Positions 44,580-54,175 of a DNA stretch of 64,000 nucleotides are shown here, one piece after another. The first letter of the stretch is position 1; every line of letters begins with the position of its first letter. Below the pieces are notes generated by a model. That model ran no database searches and was not told the DNA's origin. It worked only from the letters and a program-made list of their open reading frames with translations. Position numbers and translations under genes: made by a program. Origin of the DNA: Thalassovita litoralis (GTDB lineage Bacteria; Pseudomonadota; Alphaproteobacteria; Rhodobacterales; Rhodobacteraceae); assembly GCF_900182725.1 (NCBI RefSeq), contig NZ_FXTO01000015.1:20312-84311 (forward strand). The letters are read 5' to 3'.

Positions 44580-44683
44580 CAGTCTTAGGGTTGATCTCCA
44601 TCTCCCGACTCAGCTGCGCGATCGCTGTATTGCTGCTCTGACCGCCTGCGGGTCGTGGCGCTGCCATGACGAACTTGTCCCAT
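44580..44683 (-). pseudogene. IS481-like transposase, N-terminal fragment with frameshift
   Basis: ATG 44683 starts MGQVRHGSATT, then in a shifted frame AVRAAIQRS, and in the third frame LSREMEINPKT; joined, these match the conserved N-terminal HTH of IS481-family transposases. The rest is absent. It lies between ugd and the truncated capsule genes, marking a past insertion and deletion at this point. Confidence 0.7.
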
Positions 44684-44746
44684 AGTGCTTCCTTCCATTC
44701 AAACCTTGGGATCAAGCACCTAGGGTACGGCCATCCACCCAAATTT

Positions 44747-45925
44747 TTAACCTAATCCAAAGAGGTCCCGCGAGAATACTTTTCCGCGCACCCCCCCTAG
44801 ACCATCTTCCATCCGGTTGCTCACGATCAGATCAGCTCTCTCAAAAAAAGTCTCCCGATCACACACAACCTCAGAATTGAAATAGCGCTCATCCGTCAGC
44901 AAAGGCTCATACACAATCACTTCAACGCCTTTGGCCTTCAGGCGTTTCATGACCCCCTGAATGGCTGAACTGCGCATATTGTCTGAGCCTTGCTTCATAG
45001 CGAGACGATAAATCCCCACAACCTTCGCATCCCGCTTCAGTATCTCGTTCGCAATGAAATCTTTTCTCGCCGAATTCGCATCCACAATGCCTTGGATAAT
45101 ATGCTGCGGGACATCTTCGTAATTGGCCAATAGCTGCTTAGTGTCCTTCGGCAGACAATATCCACCATATCCAAAGGAAGGATTGTTATACCCCGCGCCG
45201 ATACGTGGATCATGGCAAACACCCTCGATGATCTCACGCACATCCAGCCCTCGCGACAGCCCAAAACTGTCTAGCTCATTGAAGAACGCCACGCGCATCG
45301 CAAGATAGGTATTGGCAAAGAGCTTGATCGACTCCGCCTCTGTCGATCCTGTCAACAACACGGGCACATCAGGCTCCAAAGAGGCCTCTTTCAGAAGAGC
45401 GGCAAAACGTTCTGCCTCTGCACTTCGGTCTCCCACGATAATCCTGCTGGGATGCAAGTTATCCTCTAGAGCCTGACCTTCGCGCAAAAATTCTGGCGAA
45501 AAGACAATCCTCTCATCTCCGCGCTCAACCCGCATTTCAGCCGTGAACCCAACCGGGATCGTGGATTTGATGACAATCGTCGCAGTCCGATTGTATTGCC
45601 GCGCCTGCTCAATCACCTGTTCAACCGAACTGGTATCAAAGTAGTTCTTCTGAGGGTCATAATCCGTTGGCGTGGCGACGATGATGAACTCAGCATCCCG
45701 ATACGCGACTTCTGGATCAAGGGTTGCAACCAGTGACAGCATTTCAGATGCCATCACCTGCTCCATCAACCTATCGGCAACAGTTGGAGAGCCGGCGTTC
45801 ACACGCTCCACACGCTCCGGGTCGATATCAAGTGCTACGACGTCTTGAGTGCGCCCCAACAGGACAGCCAGAGACATCCCGACATAGCCCAACCCAACAA
45901 CCGTGATTTTGGTTTTCTCAGTCAT
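44747..45925 (-). CDS. ugd: UDP-glucose 6-dehydrogenase
   Basis: 392 residues from ATG 45925 ([20 protein letters not shown], the NAD motif at the N-terminus). Catalytic region [15 protein letters not shown] contains the nucleophilic Cys; [19 protein letters not shown] and STIPVGFT are family motifs. It oxidises UDP-glucose to UDP-glucuronate, a common EPS building block. It is 31 bases behind galU, so UDP-glucose made by GalU is its direct substrate. Confidence 0.94.
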   Translation of the reverse strand: MTEKTKITVVGLGYVGMSLAVLLGRTQDVVALDIDPERVERVNAGSPTVADRLMEQVMASEMLSLVATLDPEVAYRDAEFIIVATPTDYDPQKNYFDTSSVEQVIEQARQYNRTATIVIKSTIPVGFTAEMRVERGDERIVFSPEFLREGQALEDNLHPSRIIVGDRSAEAERFAALLKEASLEPDVPVLLTGSTEAESIKLFANTYLAMRVAFFNELDSFGLSRGLDVREIIEGVCHDPRIGAGYNNPSFGYGGYCLPKDTKQLLANYEDVPQHIIQGIVDANSARKDFIANEILKRDAKVVGIYRLAMKQGSDNMRSSAIQGVMKRLKAKGVEVIVYEPLLTDERYFNSEVVCDRETFFERADLIVSNRMEDGLGGVRGKVFSRDLFGLG

Positions 45926-45956
45926 TGTAAACAGACACGGGATACGCCCGCAACGC

Positions 45957-46823
45957 TCAGCCCTTGACCAGCCGTTCAGCCAGCATGGCCCCAAAGCGAT
46001 CCCGAAACTCCAGATTATCCAAAGCAAAGTTGACGATAGCTTCAAGATAACCAAATTTGGACCCGCAATCGTAGCGCGATCCCTGAAGTGGCACACATTC
46101 CACACGACCAGCCTGCGCCAGACGGTTAATCGCATCAGCCAATTGAATCTCACCACCAGCTCCAGGTGCTTGATCCCGCAACAGAGCGAAAATCTCCGGC
46201 TCTAAAGCATAGCGACCGATTGACGCCTGCAAAGAGGGCGCATCTTCAGGCTCAGGCTTCTCAATAAGCCCAGCCACACTCCCCGCATCCTCACCGGGCA
46301 CAACCATCCCGTATTTTGAAGCCTCTTCCTGAGGCACAGTCATGACACTTAACTGGCTCTTGCCAGATTTCTCATAAGCCTCAACCAAGGCTTGCGTCGG
46401 GCTCACCCCGCCCCGGACAACATCATCCGCAAGCAAGACCATGAACGGCTCTGGCCCAACTACAGATTCAGCACACAGAACAGCATGGCCCAGCCCCAGC
46501 GCCCGATGCTGACGAATAAATATGCAATTGACCCCAGACGGGACAATCTCCGAGATCATATCCGCCACATCATCTTTGCCCTTATCCCGCAACTCACGCT
46601 CCAGCTCGGGATTCGCGTCAAAATGGTCCTCAATCGCACGCTTGGTGCGGCCTGTAACGAAAACCAGATCCGTGATGCCCGCCGCCACAGCCTCTTCAAC
46701 GGCATATTGAATGATCGGCTTATCGATGATGGGCAGGAGCTCTTTCGGCATAGCTTTCGTTGCGGGCAAGAACCGTGTTCCCAACCCGGCAACAGGAAAA
46801 ACTGCTTTTGTGATCTTATTCAT
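45957..46823 (-). CDS. galU: UTP-glucose-1-phosphate uridylyltransferase
   Basis: 288 residues from ATG 46823 ([20 protein letters not shown]). Nucleotidyltransferase motif [16 protein letters not shown], then LLADDVV and [11 protein letters not shown] and the end [15 protein letters not shown], all as in GalU. It forms UDP-glucose from UTP and glucose-1-phosphate. Second gene of a three-gene operon (regulator, galU, ugd), starting 14 bases after the regulator's stop codon. Confidence 0.94.
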   Translation of the reverse strand: MNKITKAVFPVAGLGTRFLPATKAMPKELLPIIDKPIIQYAVEEAVAAGITDLVFVTGRTKRAIEDHFDANPELERELRDKGKDDVADMISEIVPSGVNCIFIRQHRALGLGHAVLCAESVVGPEPFMVLLADDVVRGGVSPTQALVEAYEKSGKSQLSVMTVPQEEASKYGMVVPGEDAGSVAGLIEKPEPEDAPSLQASIGRYALEPEIFALLRDQAPGAGGEIQLADAINRLAQAGRVECVPLQGSRYDCGSKFGYLEAIVNFALDNLEFRDRFGAMLAERLVKG

Positions 46824-46837
46824 TACTCGTCCAAACC

Positions 46838-47206
46838 TCATGTCTTATCCGGAAATATCGGCATCATTTCTGCGCCAAGTTCCAGTTCTTTTTGTAACGT
46901 ATCAATCTCAGCTTTGAGAGCTTCATATTCTGCCATCTTGCGCTTCAAAAACCGCGCGGTCAGGGTTGTTTTTTCCCGTATTCCCTTCGGGGTCAAAATA
47001 TAGGCATAGCGTCGCTTGTCGTCTGATGCGGTGAAATTTCCCAACTTCACCATGCCTTTATCAATCAAGGCTTGCAGACAGTAATTAACAGCACCCAGAC
47101 TGACCCCTGCACTCTCCGCAAGCCGACGTTGACTCATTTCCGGATTCTCGTCGAGCAGCCTGAGCAAACGATACCGCATATCTTCTTGTAGTGCGGTTCG
47201 CCTCAT
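46838..47206 (-). CDS. MarR-family EPS-associated transcriptional regulator
   Basis: 122 residues from ATG 47206 (GAGGGAAAGAGG upstream). A winged HTH (RYRLLRLLDENPEMSQRRLAESAGVSLGAVNYCLQALIDKGMVKL in two helical parts) and the wing YAYILTPKGIREK, followed by a coiled coil (KMAEYEALKAEIDTLQKELE). This matches the MarR-type regulators found in EPS operons. It likely controls the galU-ugd operon and perhaps wza-wzb-wzc; a perfect inverted repeat lies 113 bases upstream. Confidence 0.85.
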   Translation of the reverse strand: MRRTALQEDMRYRLLRLLDENPEMSQRRLAESAGVSLGAVNYCLQALIDKGMVKLGNFTASDDKRRYAYILTPKGIREKTTLTARFLKRKMAEYEALKAEIDTLQKELELGAEMMPIFPDKT

Positions 47207-47318
47207 AGCCTCTTTCCCTCAATACAAAACACGACAGGCTTGCAGGCTACCGCACAAGGAGTGGCACGATGCCATCCTCGGGATTTTTGAGCCTGATATT
47301 TAACGACAGAAAACCCAT

Positions 47319-47338
47319 ATCGTTCAATAATGAACGAT
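47319..47338. promoter_or_regulatory. 20-bp inverted repeat, candidate EPS operator
   Basis: ATCGTTCA and TGAACGAT are perfect 8-base arms around ATAA, in the 225-base gap between wzc and the MarR-type gene. MarR proteins bind such palindromes, so this may be its autoregulatory site. Confidence 0.5.
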
Positions 47339-47431
47339 GACAAAGTCATCGCCAACATTCAACCCTTAGTTAGCCCCGGAATTTGAAAAAATTACGGCAA
47401 GAGCGTACAAACCATGCAGGTCAGTTGCCTG

Positions 47432-49654
47432 CTACTTTTCAGTCCGGTTTTGATAGGAATAGCCATAACCATACCCGTAGCTATAGCCATAGCGGGACTT
47501 CAAACGCTTTGGATCAAACCCGTTCAGCACAAAGCCAGCAACCTGCAACCCGTTGGTGGCCAGAGTGCCCTCCATTGCATGTACATCGCCCATACTGGTC
47601 TTATCCTGACGAGCAACCGCCAAAAGCGTGCCAGCAGTTTTGCCAATAATCACAGGGTCCGTCACCGCCAGCACTGGCGGACAGTCAATGATAATGACAT
47701 CGAACCATTCCTTGAGGCGTTCCAGAGTGTGTTTGAAGCTGGGCCGCATCAGCAGTTCAGCCGCATTCGGTGGATGCTTCCCGCTTGGCAAAATCGCCAA
47801 AGACGGCTCAGGTCCCAATACAAGCGCCTTTTCAAGCTCGATATCGCCAGCCAACACCTCAGCCAATCCGACTGAGCCTTTGGAGATGTTGAAATACTTC
47901 CGCAAAGCCCCCCGCCGCATGTCTGCATCAATCAAGCACACACGCTGACCCGTTTGAGCGAGCACCACGGCAAGATTAGACGAGACGAAAGTTTTCCCCG
48001 CTTCCGGTGCCGGACTGGTGATAGCGATCGCGGGGAGCTCCGCATCCAACATGCTGAAGTGCAGGCTCGTACGCAGTGAGCGAAACGCTTCGACGGCCAA
48101 ATCTGTTGGATCCTCAATCGCCAAAAGCTTCGGTTTGGAATGTCGCCCTTGCAGTTGGTACTTGCTCGCAACCTGTCCGATCGTGGCAAAGACAGAATAG
48201 CCCAATGTCAGAATATCATCAGGGCTTGTCACATCCCGACGCAGCCTGTTGCGCAGCAACACAACACCCATCCCAACCACCAGCCCCAGAATACAGGCCA
48301 GAGCCAGAATGCGCATCCGGCGCGGCTCAACAGGAATGCTGTTGCCTTGGGCACGATCAATGATGCGCACATTCCCAATGCTGCTTGCCTTCAACACGCT
48401 CAACTCCTGAGCCCGGTTGAGCAACTGGACATAGACCGCCTGCGCAATCTCCAAATTACGCGTCAGGTTGAGAATTTCCCTTTGGGTTTCCGGCAGCGCG
48501 CTGGTCGCTTTGCGCAGCTCCGCGAGCTCTGCGGCGATACGCTCACGCTCAGCCAGAAGTTGACGATAGACCGGGTGGTTCGGGGTATAGAGTTCCTTGA
48601 TATCTTGCTCTTGCGCATCCAGCTCACGCAATTTGCTTTCGAGGGCTCTGATCTGCTCCAGCAAGCTCTGTGTCTCAAGCTCGATATCAACCGATTGCTG
48701 CTCGGACTGATAAGCATTCAGCGCAGCTTCCGCCTTCATAACAGCCCGTTCTGCCTCGGGAAGCTGCCCACGCACGAACTCAAGGCTGCTTTCAGCTTCG
48801 GCCGAACTGCGCGAAACATTCTGGCGCAGATAGGCATCAGCCACAGCATTCAACCGCAACTGTGTTTCTTCTGGCGACTCCCCTGTCAGCCGAAGCTCCA
48901 ATACCCCCGTCCCACGGCCCCGCTCGGAAACCGACAGGGCCTCCCGAAGAGAGCGGGTCGCGTCCAGTTGATTGATCTGTACAAGGGTGAATTCACGCCC
49001 GACCCCAGCTGTCAGTTCAGAAAGCTTGACACGGAAACCGGATTTCGGGTCGGACACCAACATGCCCGCTTGTCCCCTCAGGCGATGGCCATCCGGCAGG
49101 AAAATATCGAATGCCTCATGTCCTTTGGAAACAAGCAGAATCTCGGTATCGAGCCATTCTGGTGGAACCTGCAATTCCTCCAGAGCAGCCCCTTCCCCAT
49201 AGCGAATATAGGGCCGGAGAACTTCGAAATCGGGGAGCGGAAACGGGTACCTATGAAACGCCGATCCCAACACGGGCATCAGGGTCGGCGTCATCCGCCG
49301 GTCCAGCCCAAGTATCGCAGAGGCACGGGAAAGCACCAAACGGGATTTGATAATCTCAATTTCAGTTTGCGTTTCAGGGCTGTTATCCACAAGCTCCGTC
49401 ATCGCTTCCGGGAGCGCCAAACGCCCCGCCCGCGCTTCCAACTGCAGTAAGGCATCCGCTTGATACACTGGTGGCTTTGCGACCGCATAAACCAACCCGA
49501 CAAACGCAAAGAGCAGCACGAAAAAAGCAATCGTCCACTTGCCTTGAAAGAATTGCCCGGCAATCTCCAGCAGATCGATTTCATCATCCATCATAGCTGC
49601 ATCTTGAGACGCTGACGAAGTCGAGGATTTCGCAGCGGGAAAGGGTCGTTTCAT
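47432..49654 (-). CDS. wzc: Wzc-type polysaccharide tyrosine autokinase
   Basis: 740 residues from ATG 49654. Membrane helices near 40-60 and about 455 flank a Wzz-type chain-length domain with a long coiled coil. The C-terminal BY-kinase has Walker A PEAGKT (about 551), Walker A' LIDADMRR and Walker B VIIIDCPPVLAV, then a tail with seven tyrosines (YGYSYGYGYGYSY) near the end, the site of autophosphorylation. It controls polymer length and export with Wza and Wzb, which precede it in the operon. Confidence 0.93.
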   Translation of the reverse strand: MKRPFPAAKSSTSSASQDAAMMDDEIDLLEIAGQFFQGKWTIAFFVLLFAFVGLVYAVAKPPVYQADALLQLEARAGRLALPEAMTELVDNSPETQTEIEIIKSRLVLSRASAILGLDRRMTPTLMPVLGSAFHRYPFPLPDFEVLRPYIRYGEGAALEELQVPPEWLDTEILLVSKGHEAFDIFLPDGHRLRGQAGMLVSDPKSGFRVKLSELTAGVGREFTLVQINQLDATRSLREALSVSERGRGTGVLELRLTGESPEETQLRLNAVADAYLRQNVSRSSAEAESSLEFVRGQLPEAERAVMKAEAALNAYQSEQQSVDIELETQSLLEQIRALESKLRELDAQEQDIKELYTPNHPVYRQLLAERERIAAELAELRKATSALPETQREILNLTRNLEIAQAVYVQLLNRAQELSVLKASSIGNVRIIDRAQGNSIPVEPRRMRILALACILGLVVGMGVVLLRNRLRRDVTSPDDILTLGYSVFATIGQVASKYQLQGRHSKPKLLAIEDPTDLAVEAFRSLRTSLHFSMLDAELPAIAITSPAPEAGKTFVSSNLAVVLAQTGQRVCLIDADMRRGALRKYFNISKGSVGLAEVLAGDIELEKALVLGPEPSLAILPSGKHPPNAAELLMRPSFKHTLERLKEWFDVIIIDCPPVLAVTDPVIIGKTAGTLLAVARQDKTSMGDVHAMEGTLATNGLQVAGFVLNGFDPKRLKSRYGYSYGYGYGYSYQNRTEK

Positions 49655-49660
49655 ACTCTC

Positions 49661-50116
49661 TTACCGTATCGTCAGACGCTTGATCCAAGCCGAAGCAGCT
49701 TGTTCCAAAAGGTTATAAACCGTCTCATGATACTCATGAGATTTGCGATATGGGTCAGGAACTCCAGCGCCCCCGCTCCATTTGTCAAACTGAAAGACTT
49801 TGCCAGATGCAAAGGGCCATTTCGTCATCATATGTGCGAGATGTTCTGCCTCCATCACAAGCACAAGATCGGCCTCGCGGATCATATCGGCCTGAATCTG
49901 CCGAGCGGTATGACCCTCTAATGACAACCCATGCGACTGTGCGACTTCGGTCATCGTCGGATCGGCGGGATGATTGGCCAAAGCCCCCATCCCCGCCGAT
50001 GAAACATGCGCTTCAGGCAAGCTTTGCGCCAATAACCTTTCTCCAACCGGAGATCGACAGACATTCCCGACACAGACGACAAGTATATTGTTCAGCACCG
50101 GAGTCTCACTCCGCAA
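49661..50116 (-). CDS. wzb: Low-molecular-weight protein tyrosine phosphatase (Wzb type)
   Basis: About 151 residues from TTG 50116; a GTG at 50098 would give 145. The P-loop VVCVGNVCRSP with the nucleophilic Cys and Arg near the N-terminus, and the general-acid loop DPYRKS late in the chain, identify a low-molecular-weight tyrosine phosphatase. It removes phosphate from the Wzc tail so that the kinase cycles. The gene overlaps the wza stop codon and ends 6 bases before wzc. Confidence 0.92.
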   Translation of the reverse strand: MRSETPVLNNILVVCVGNVCRSPVGERLLAQSLPEAHVSSAGMGALANHPADPTMTEVAQSHGLSLEGHTARQIQADMIREADLVLVMEAEHLAHMMTKWPFASGKVFQFDKWSGGAGVPDPYRKSHEYHETVYNLLEQAASAWIKRLTIR

Positions 50117-51167
50117 TCCGGTCCACAGAATAGACCGCGTTGACCGTCGGCAAGATACGCGTAATCGTATCGTTCCACTTCTGCAGCGGCGAGCGGGTCA
50201 CATAAACCACATCCCCAGGCTCCAGCATGAAGCGTGTTCCGAGCAACAGCCCCGCTGGCGACGAGGTCTCCAACTGATAGACATAGGTGGTTGCCGGGGC
50301 AGCGCGGAAGACAAAGACCCCACGCGCGTCGGCTCGTGCCTCGCGCAGACCACCCTGACGGGTGAGAGCCTGCGTCAAAGTCACCGGCTCTTTAGAGAGA
50401 TCAACCGTGCTCGGTTTGGAAATCTCCCCCAGCAGGAAGGCTTCAAGCGTGCGCCGGGGCGGCACGTTCACAATATCTCCATTGCGCAGAACAGGGTTAT
50501 TCTGACGATAGCCGCGCTCCAGGAAGCCAGTCAGGTCAACACGAGCAATATATCCATTCCTCTGAATGGTAATCCGGCCCGGATCGGCATCTTCGGTCAA
50601 CCCTCCTGCGGCATTGACAGCCTCCAACAAGCTCAAAGGCACAACACTCAGTCTTTGCGTGTTGGGAGCCTTCACCTCACCATTCAGGAAAACACGCTGA
50701 GAATTATACTCCGCAACCCGCACCTCGACCTGCGGATCATTCACATATTTTGCCAGCCGTCCGGCGATATCATCCCGCACATCCTGAACCGTCCGGTTTG
50801 CTGCAATCACATCCCCGATATAGGGGTAGTAAAAGCGCCCGTCGGACTGCACCGTAAAGCCCGTTTGCGAGGCCGGTTTATCCGATCCATTGGCAACGCC
50901 CCCCAAATCCGGATGCCCGAAAACTGTCACATGCAAGATGTCACCGGCTCCAAGCTTATACTCCCAACGCGATGAGCCAAGCACCTGGGCGGCCTGCGGC
51001 TGTGTCGCAGAAACCATATAACTGCTGATATTGGATTCAGTCAGACGGATGATGGTAACATTTTCATCCAACTGTTCCTGCTGCTCGCGCGTTATCGGAA
51101 AGGTTGTAAACCCATCCGAACATGCTGCCAAAAACATAAAAGCTATGGTGAATACTGCTCGCTTCAT
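50106..51167 (-). CDS. wza: Outer-membrane polysaccharide export lipoprotein (Wza type)
   Basis: 353 residues from ATG 51167. The start gives a lipoprotein signal (MKRAVFTIAFMFLAAC) with Cys 16 as the lipid site. The Poly_export domain follows (YKLGAGDILHVTVFGHPDLGG, then GRFYYPYIGDV), with SLBB repeats (RVFLNGEVKAPNT; LEAVNAAGG; AFLLGEISKPSTV; LTQALTRQGGL). It forms the pore for surface polysaccharide. First gene of wza-wzb-wzc. Confidence 0.93.
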   Translation of the reverse strand: MKRAVFTIAFMFLAACSDGFTTFPITREQQEQLDENVTIIRLTESNISSYMVSATQPQAAQVLGSSRWEYKLGAGDILHVTVFGHPDLGGVANGSDKPASQTGFTVQSDGRFYYPYIGDVIAANRTVQDVRDDIAGRLAKYVNDPQVEVRVAEYNSQRVFLNGEVKAPNTQRLSVVPLSLLEAVNAAGGLTEDADPGRITIQRNGYIARVDLTGFLERGYRQNNPVLRNGDIVNVPPRRTLEAFLLGEISKPSTVDLSKEPVTLTQALTRQGGLREARADARGVFVFRAAPATTYVYQLETSSPAGLLLGTRFMLEPGDVVYVTRSPLQKWNDTITRILPTVNAVYSVDRIAE

Positions 51168-51524
51168 CCCGTACCACTCTTTGACCTTGCTGGGCGCCCT
51201 GCCTCTTGTTGCGTGGCAGCATACGGGCACACCATAATTTGAAAACCGTTTATGGCTGCTAGCCGCAAACTTTATCAGATTTGTTGCAAAAATCTCTTTT
51301 CACACAACCCTGAGGCTTTGCCGCAGAACAGGAGTTCGAGATCGGAATTCACGGAAAATATGCCACATATACGCAACTCTTGGAAGAGTTCCGCAAGATA
51401 TCGCCCCATGCCGATAGGGTGACTCAGGGTGTCAAAAGACACCCTGCAAATATGAAAATACACGCTGTTTTCGCAAATCGGCGGGTGGCCCGCAGCCAGA
51501 TCACGAATCAAAAGGGGCCATGCC
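51168..51524. other. Intergenic stretch with a perfect 9-bp hairpin
   Basis: About 357 bases between wza and kdsA, both on the minus strand, with the wza promoter presumably inside. CAGGGTGTC-AAAA-GACACCCTG at 51425-51446 is a perfect hairpin; no T-run follows on either strand, so it is at best a weak terminator or an RNA structure. A 92-codon minus-strand frame across it shows no recognisable content. Confidence 0.5.
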
Positions 51525-52361
51525 TCAGCTAGGCATCCCTTTTGCCAACGCATCGAAAGCCCGCAATGTCTTGATCAGTTGCCCCATCTCCTGCACCGGG
51601 ATCATATTGGGGCCATCACTCGGGGCGTGATCCGGGTCCTGGTGTGTCTCGATGAACAGGGCAGACACCCCGACCGCACAGGCCGCGCGCGCAAGAACCG
51701 GCGCAAACTCCCGCTGGCCACCACTGGTTGTGCCCTGCCCACCAGGTTGCTGCACCGAATGGGTCGCATCAAAGACAACCGGATAGCCCGTTCGGGCCAT
51801 GATCGGCAGGCCCCGAAAATCAGTCACCAGCGTGTTATAGCCAAAAGAGGTTCCACGATCACAGAGCATGATCCGTTCATTGCCCGTGCTGGCAATTTTA
51901 TCTGCGACATTATCCATGTCCCAAGGAGCCAGAAACTGCCCTTTCTTCACATTGATCGCCGCACCGGTTTCACCGGCGGCCAGAAGCAGATCGGTCTGAC
52001 GACACAAGAAGGCAGGGATTTGCAGCACGTCACAAATTTCAGCGGCAGGTGCGCATTGACTGGCGTCATGCACATCGGTGAGCACAGGTACACCAAACTC
52101 TTCCTTGATACGCCCCAATATTTCGAGGCCCTTTTCCATTCCCAAGCCTCGTTGTGTGGAGATAGAGGATCGGTTTGCCTTGTCATAGCTGGCTTTGAAG
52201 ATGAACCTCGTACCCGTCGGCGCACAGGCCTCACTAATGGCTTCCGCCATCATTCGGGCGTGATCCAGGCTTTCAAGCTGACAGGGGCCGGTGATGAGCG
52301 CGATCGGGTTCTGCCCCCCGATTGCGATGTCCCCAACGGTAACGATCTTCGACTCTGACAT
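51525..52361 (-). CDS. kdsA: 3-deoxy-8-phosphooctulonate synthase (KDO-8-P synthase)
   Basis: 278 residues from ATG 52361. ALITGPCQLESLDHARMMAE, IFKASYDKANRSS, VPVLTDVHD and VVFDATHSVQQPGGQGTTSGGQ are clear KdsA motifs. It condenses phosphoenolpyruvate with arabinose-5-phosphate. With kdsB and kpsF just upstream it forms a CMP-KDO route dedicated to this polysaccharide locus. Confidence 0.95.
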   Translation of the reverse strand: MSESKIVTVGDIAIGGQNPIALITGPCQLESLDHARMMAEAISEACAPTGTRFIFKASYDKANRSSISTQRGLGMEKGLEILGRIKEEFGVPVLTDVHDASQCAPAAEICDVLQIPAFLCRQTDLLLAAGETGAAINVKKGQFLAPWDMDNVADKIASTGNERIMLCDRGTSFGYNTLVTDFRGLPIMARTGYPVVFDATHSVQQPGGQGTTSGGQREFAPVLARAACAVGVSALFIETHQDPDHAPSDGPNMIPVQEMGQLIKTLRAFDALAKGMPS

Positions 52362-52363
52362 GC

Positions 52364-53155
52364 TTACAGTTCCTTCAGAACGGCTTCGATACGCGGAACA
52401 TCCGCAGGGTTGTTGAGCTCCCAGAACACGCGCCCGCGTCCTTCAACATTCACACAGCGCACGGTCTGTCCATTTTCAAGAAAGCGCAACTGCTCCAGGC
52501 CTTCACGCTTTTCGAGTTCTCCCTCAGGCCAGGATGTATACGCCGTAAGAGCAGAAGGGCGATAGGCGTAGACACCGACATGATGATAGACTGGGATATC
52601 ACGCTCCGGCACTTTCGCAGGGTCGATATAGGGTATGACCTCCTTCGAAAAATAGAGCGCGTGTGCATTTCTATCGAACACAGCCGTCGTACCCCCAACA
52701 CGCCCGACTTTGCGATCCTCGACAAAATGCCCATAAGTCAATGGATCACATTGCAAAACAGGGGTCGCCACCTGCGCTGCCGTATCGTCCTGCATGGCCG
52801 CAATCAGATCTTCCACAAACCATTCTGGTGTCAGCGGCGCATCGCCCTGCAAGTTGACCACCAAATCGGCGTCAACATGCCCATGCGCGACAGCTTCGGC
52901 GCAGCGTGCTGTCCCATTCTCACATTCGGGGCTGGTCATGATAACTTTCGCACCGAAAGCTTCAGCCGCATGCTGAATACGTGCATCATCCGTTACAACA
53001 TAAACCTCAGATACACCGCGCACGCGCATGGCAGCCTCCCAGCTCAGACGGATCAGGCTTTTTCTACCGCCATCAGGCAGAGCCAATTCCACAAGTGGCT
53101 TACCGGGGTAACGGGTCGACGCATAACGCGCCGGAATCAAAATAACAGTTTTCAT
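52364..53155 (-). CDS. kdsB: CMP-KDO synthetase
   Basis: 263 residues from ATG 53155, overlapping the kpsF stop. IPARYASTRYPGKPLVE is the nucleotidyltransferase start; DLVVNLQGDAPL, HHVGVYAYR and LEKREGLEQLRFLENG are KdsB hallmarks. It activates KDO as CMP-KDO. It is slightly longer than the usual 245-250. It ends 2 bases before kdsA. Confidence 0.93.
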   Translation of the reverse strand: MKTVILIPARYASTRYPGKPLVELALPDGGRKSLIRLSWEAAMRVRGVSEVYVVTDDARIQHAAEAFGAKVIMTSPECENGTARCAEAVAHGHVDADLVVNLQGDAPLTPEWFVEDLIAAMQDDTAAQVATPVLQCDPLTYGHFVEDRKVGRVGGTTAVFDRNAHALYFSKEVIPYIDPAKVPERDIPVYHHVGVYAYRPSALTAYTSWPEGELEKREGLEQLRFLENGQTVRCVNVEGRGRVFWELNNPADVPRIEAVLKEL

Positions 53156-54123
53156 GCGACACCCGCGCGTAAGAGATCATGAAGGTGGAGGATGCCGGTC
53201 GGGACACCGGCCTCATCCACAACAAATAAAGTTGTAATCTTGCGCCCATTCATGATCGCAAGCGCTTCAGCAGCGAGCATAGCCCCGGACACTGTCACCG
53301 GATTCAGCGTCGCCACATCAGCAGCGCGACAGCTCATCAGATGCTCCATGTTACGCCGCAAATCGCCATCAGACACGACCCCCCGCAAGACACCGCCTTC
53401 AACGGCACCCGCCGCACCGAATCCTTTCGAGGTCATCACCAACAGGACATCTTTCATAGGCATATCCATAGGTACCAAAGGTATGCTGTCTCCGGTATGC
53501 ATGAGCTGGGCCACCGTTGCCAGCTGTGCCCCAAGCTTCCCGCCCGGATGAAAGGTTCGGAAATTTTCGGGTTTGAAATTACGTTGCTCCATCAACGCCA
53601 CAGCAAGCGCATCCCCCAAGGCCAGCGTCAACGTTGTCGACGTCGTTGGTGCCAACCCCATAGGGCACGCTTCAGGCGCTTTCGGCAAAAGTAGCTTGTA
53701 ATCAGCAGCCTGCATCAAAGTGCTGTTGAGCTTTGATGAGATCGCAACCAAAGGAATAGAAAACCGTCGACTATGCGCCACGACATCCCGCAGTTCCTGC
53801 GTCTCGCCGGAATTGGAAATAAGGATGCAAATATCATCCGGCGTGATCATCCCCAGATCACCGTGGCTGGCTTCGGACGCATGCACAAAAAAGCTCGGCG
53901 TACCAGTACTGGCCAAAGTCGCGGAAATCTTTCGACCGATATGACCCGACTTACCAATCCCGGATACAATCACGCGTCCCGTCGTCGCCAGCATCAGGCG
54001 CACAACCGCGCAGAAATCTTCGGGAAGTTGATTGGCCATAAGTTGCAAAGCCGCCCCTTCGGTCTCCAGAACCTGGCGAGCGACAGTGACGATTGCGCGA
54101 TTAGAAAGCATATCCTGTGTCAT
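53152..54123 (-). CDS. kpsF: Arabinose-5-phosphate isomerase (KpsF/GutQ family)
   Basis: 323 residues from ATG 54123. SIS domain with VIVSGIGKSGHIGRKI and ILISNSGETQELRDVV, then TFHPGGKLGAQLATV and two CBS domains in the last 120 residues. The enzyme supplies arabinose-5-phosphate to KdsA. Coupled by a 4-base overlap to kdsB; 52 bases after rmlA. Confidence 0.92.
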   Translation of the reverse strand: MTQDMLSNRAIVTVARQVLETEGAALQLMANQLPEDFCAVVRLMLATTGRVIVSGIGKSGHIGRKISATLASTGTPSFFVHASEASHGDLGMITPDDICILISNSGETQELRDVVAHSRRFSIPLVAISSKLNSTLMQAADYKLLLPKAPEACPMGLAPTTSTTLTLALGDALAVALMEQRNFKPENFRTFHPGGKLGAQLATVAQLMHTGDSIPLVPMDMPMKDVLLVMTSKGFGAAGAVEGGVLRGVVSDGDLRRNMEHLMSCRAADVATLNPVTVSGAMLAAEALAIMNGRKITTLFVVDEAGVPTGILHLHDLLRAGVA

Positions 54124-54175
54124 GGGGCTGGAATGTCACAGGACAGGGAACCGATCAACCGCGAAGAAGAGGCAC

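Noticed and set aside
47449..47500. Short repeats (CATAACCATACCCGTAGC) as a CRISPR-like or satellite repeat
   Set aside because: They are the codons of the tyrosine/glycine tail of Wzc.
48140..49450. 436-codon frame antisense to wzc
   Set aside because: Shadow of wzc, which has full kinase and Wzz motifs.
51275..51553. 92-codon minus-strand frame between wza and kdsA
   Set aside because: No recognisable domain, overlaps the kdsA 3' end and runs through a perfect hairpin.
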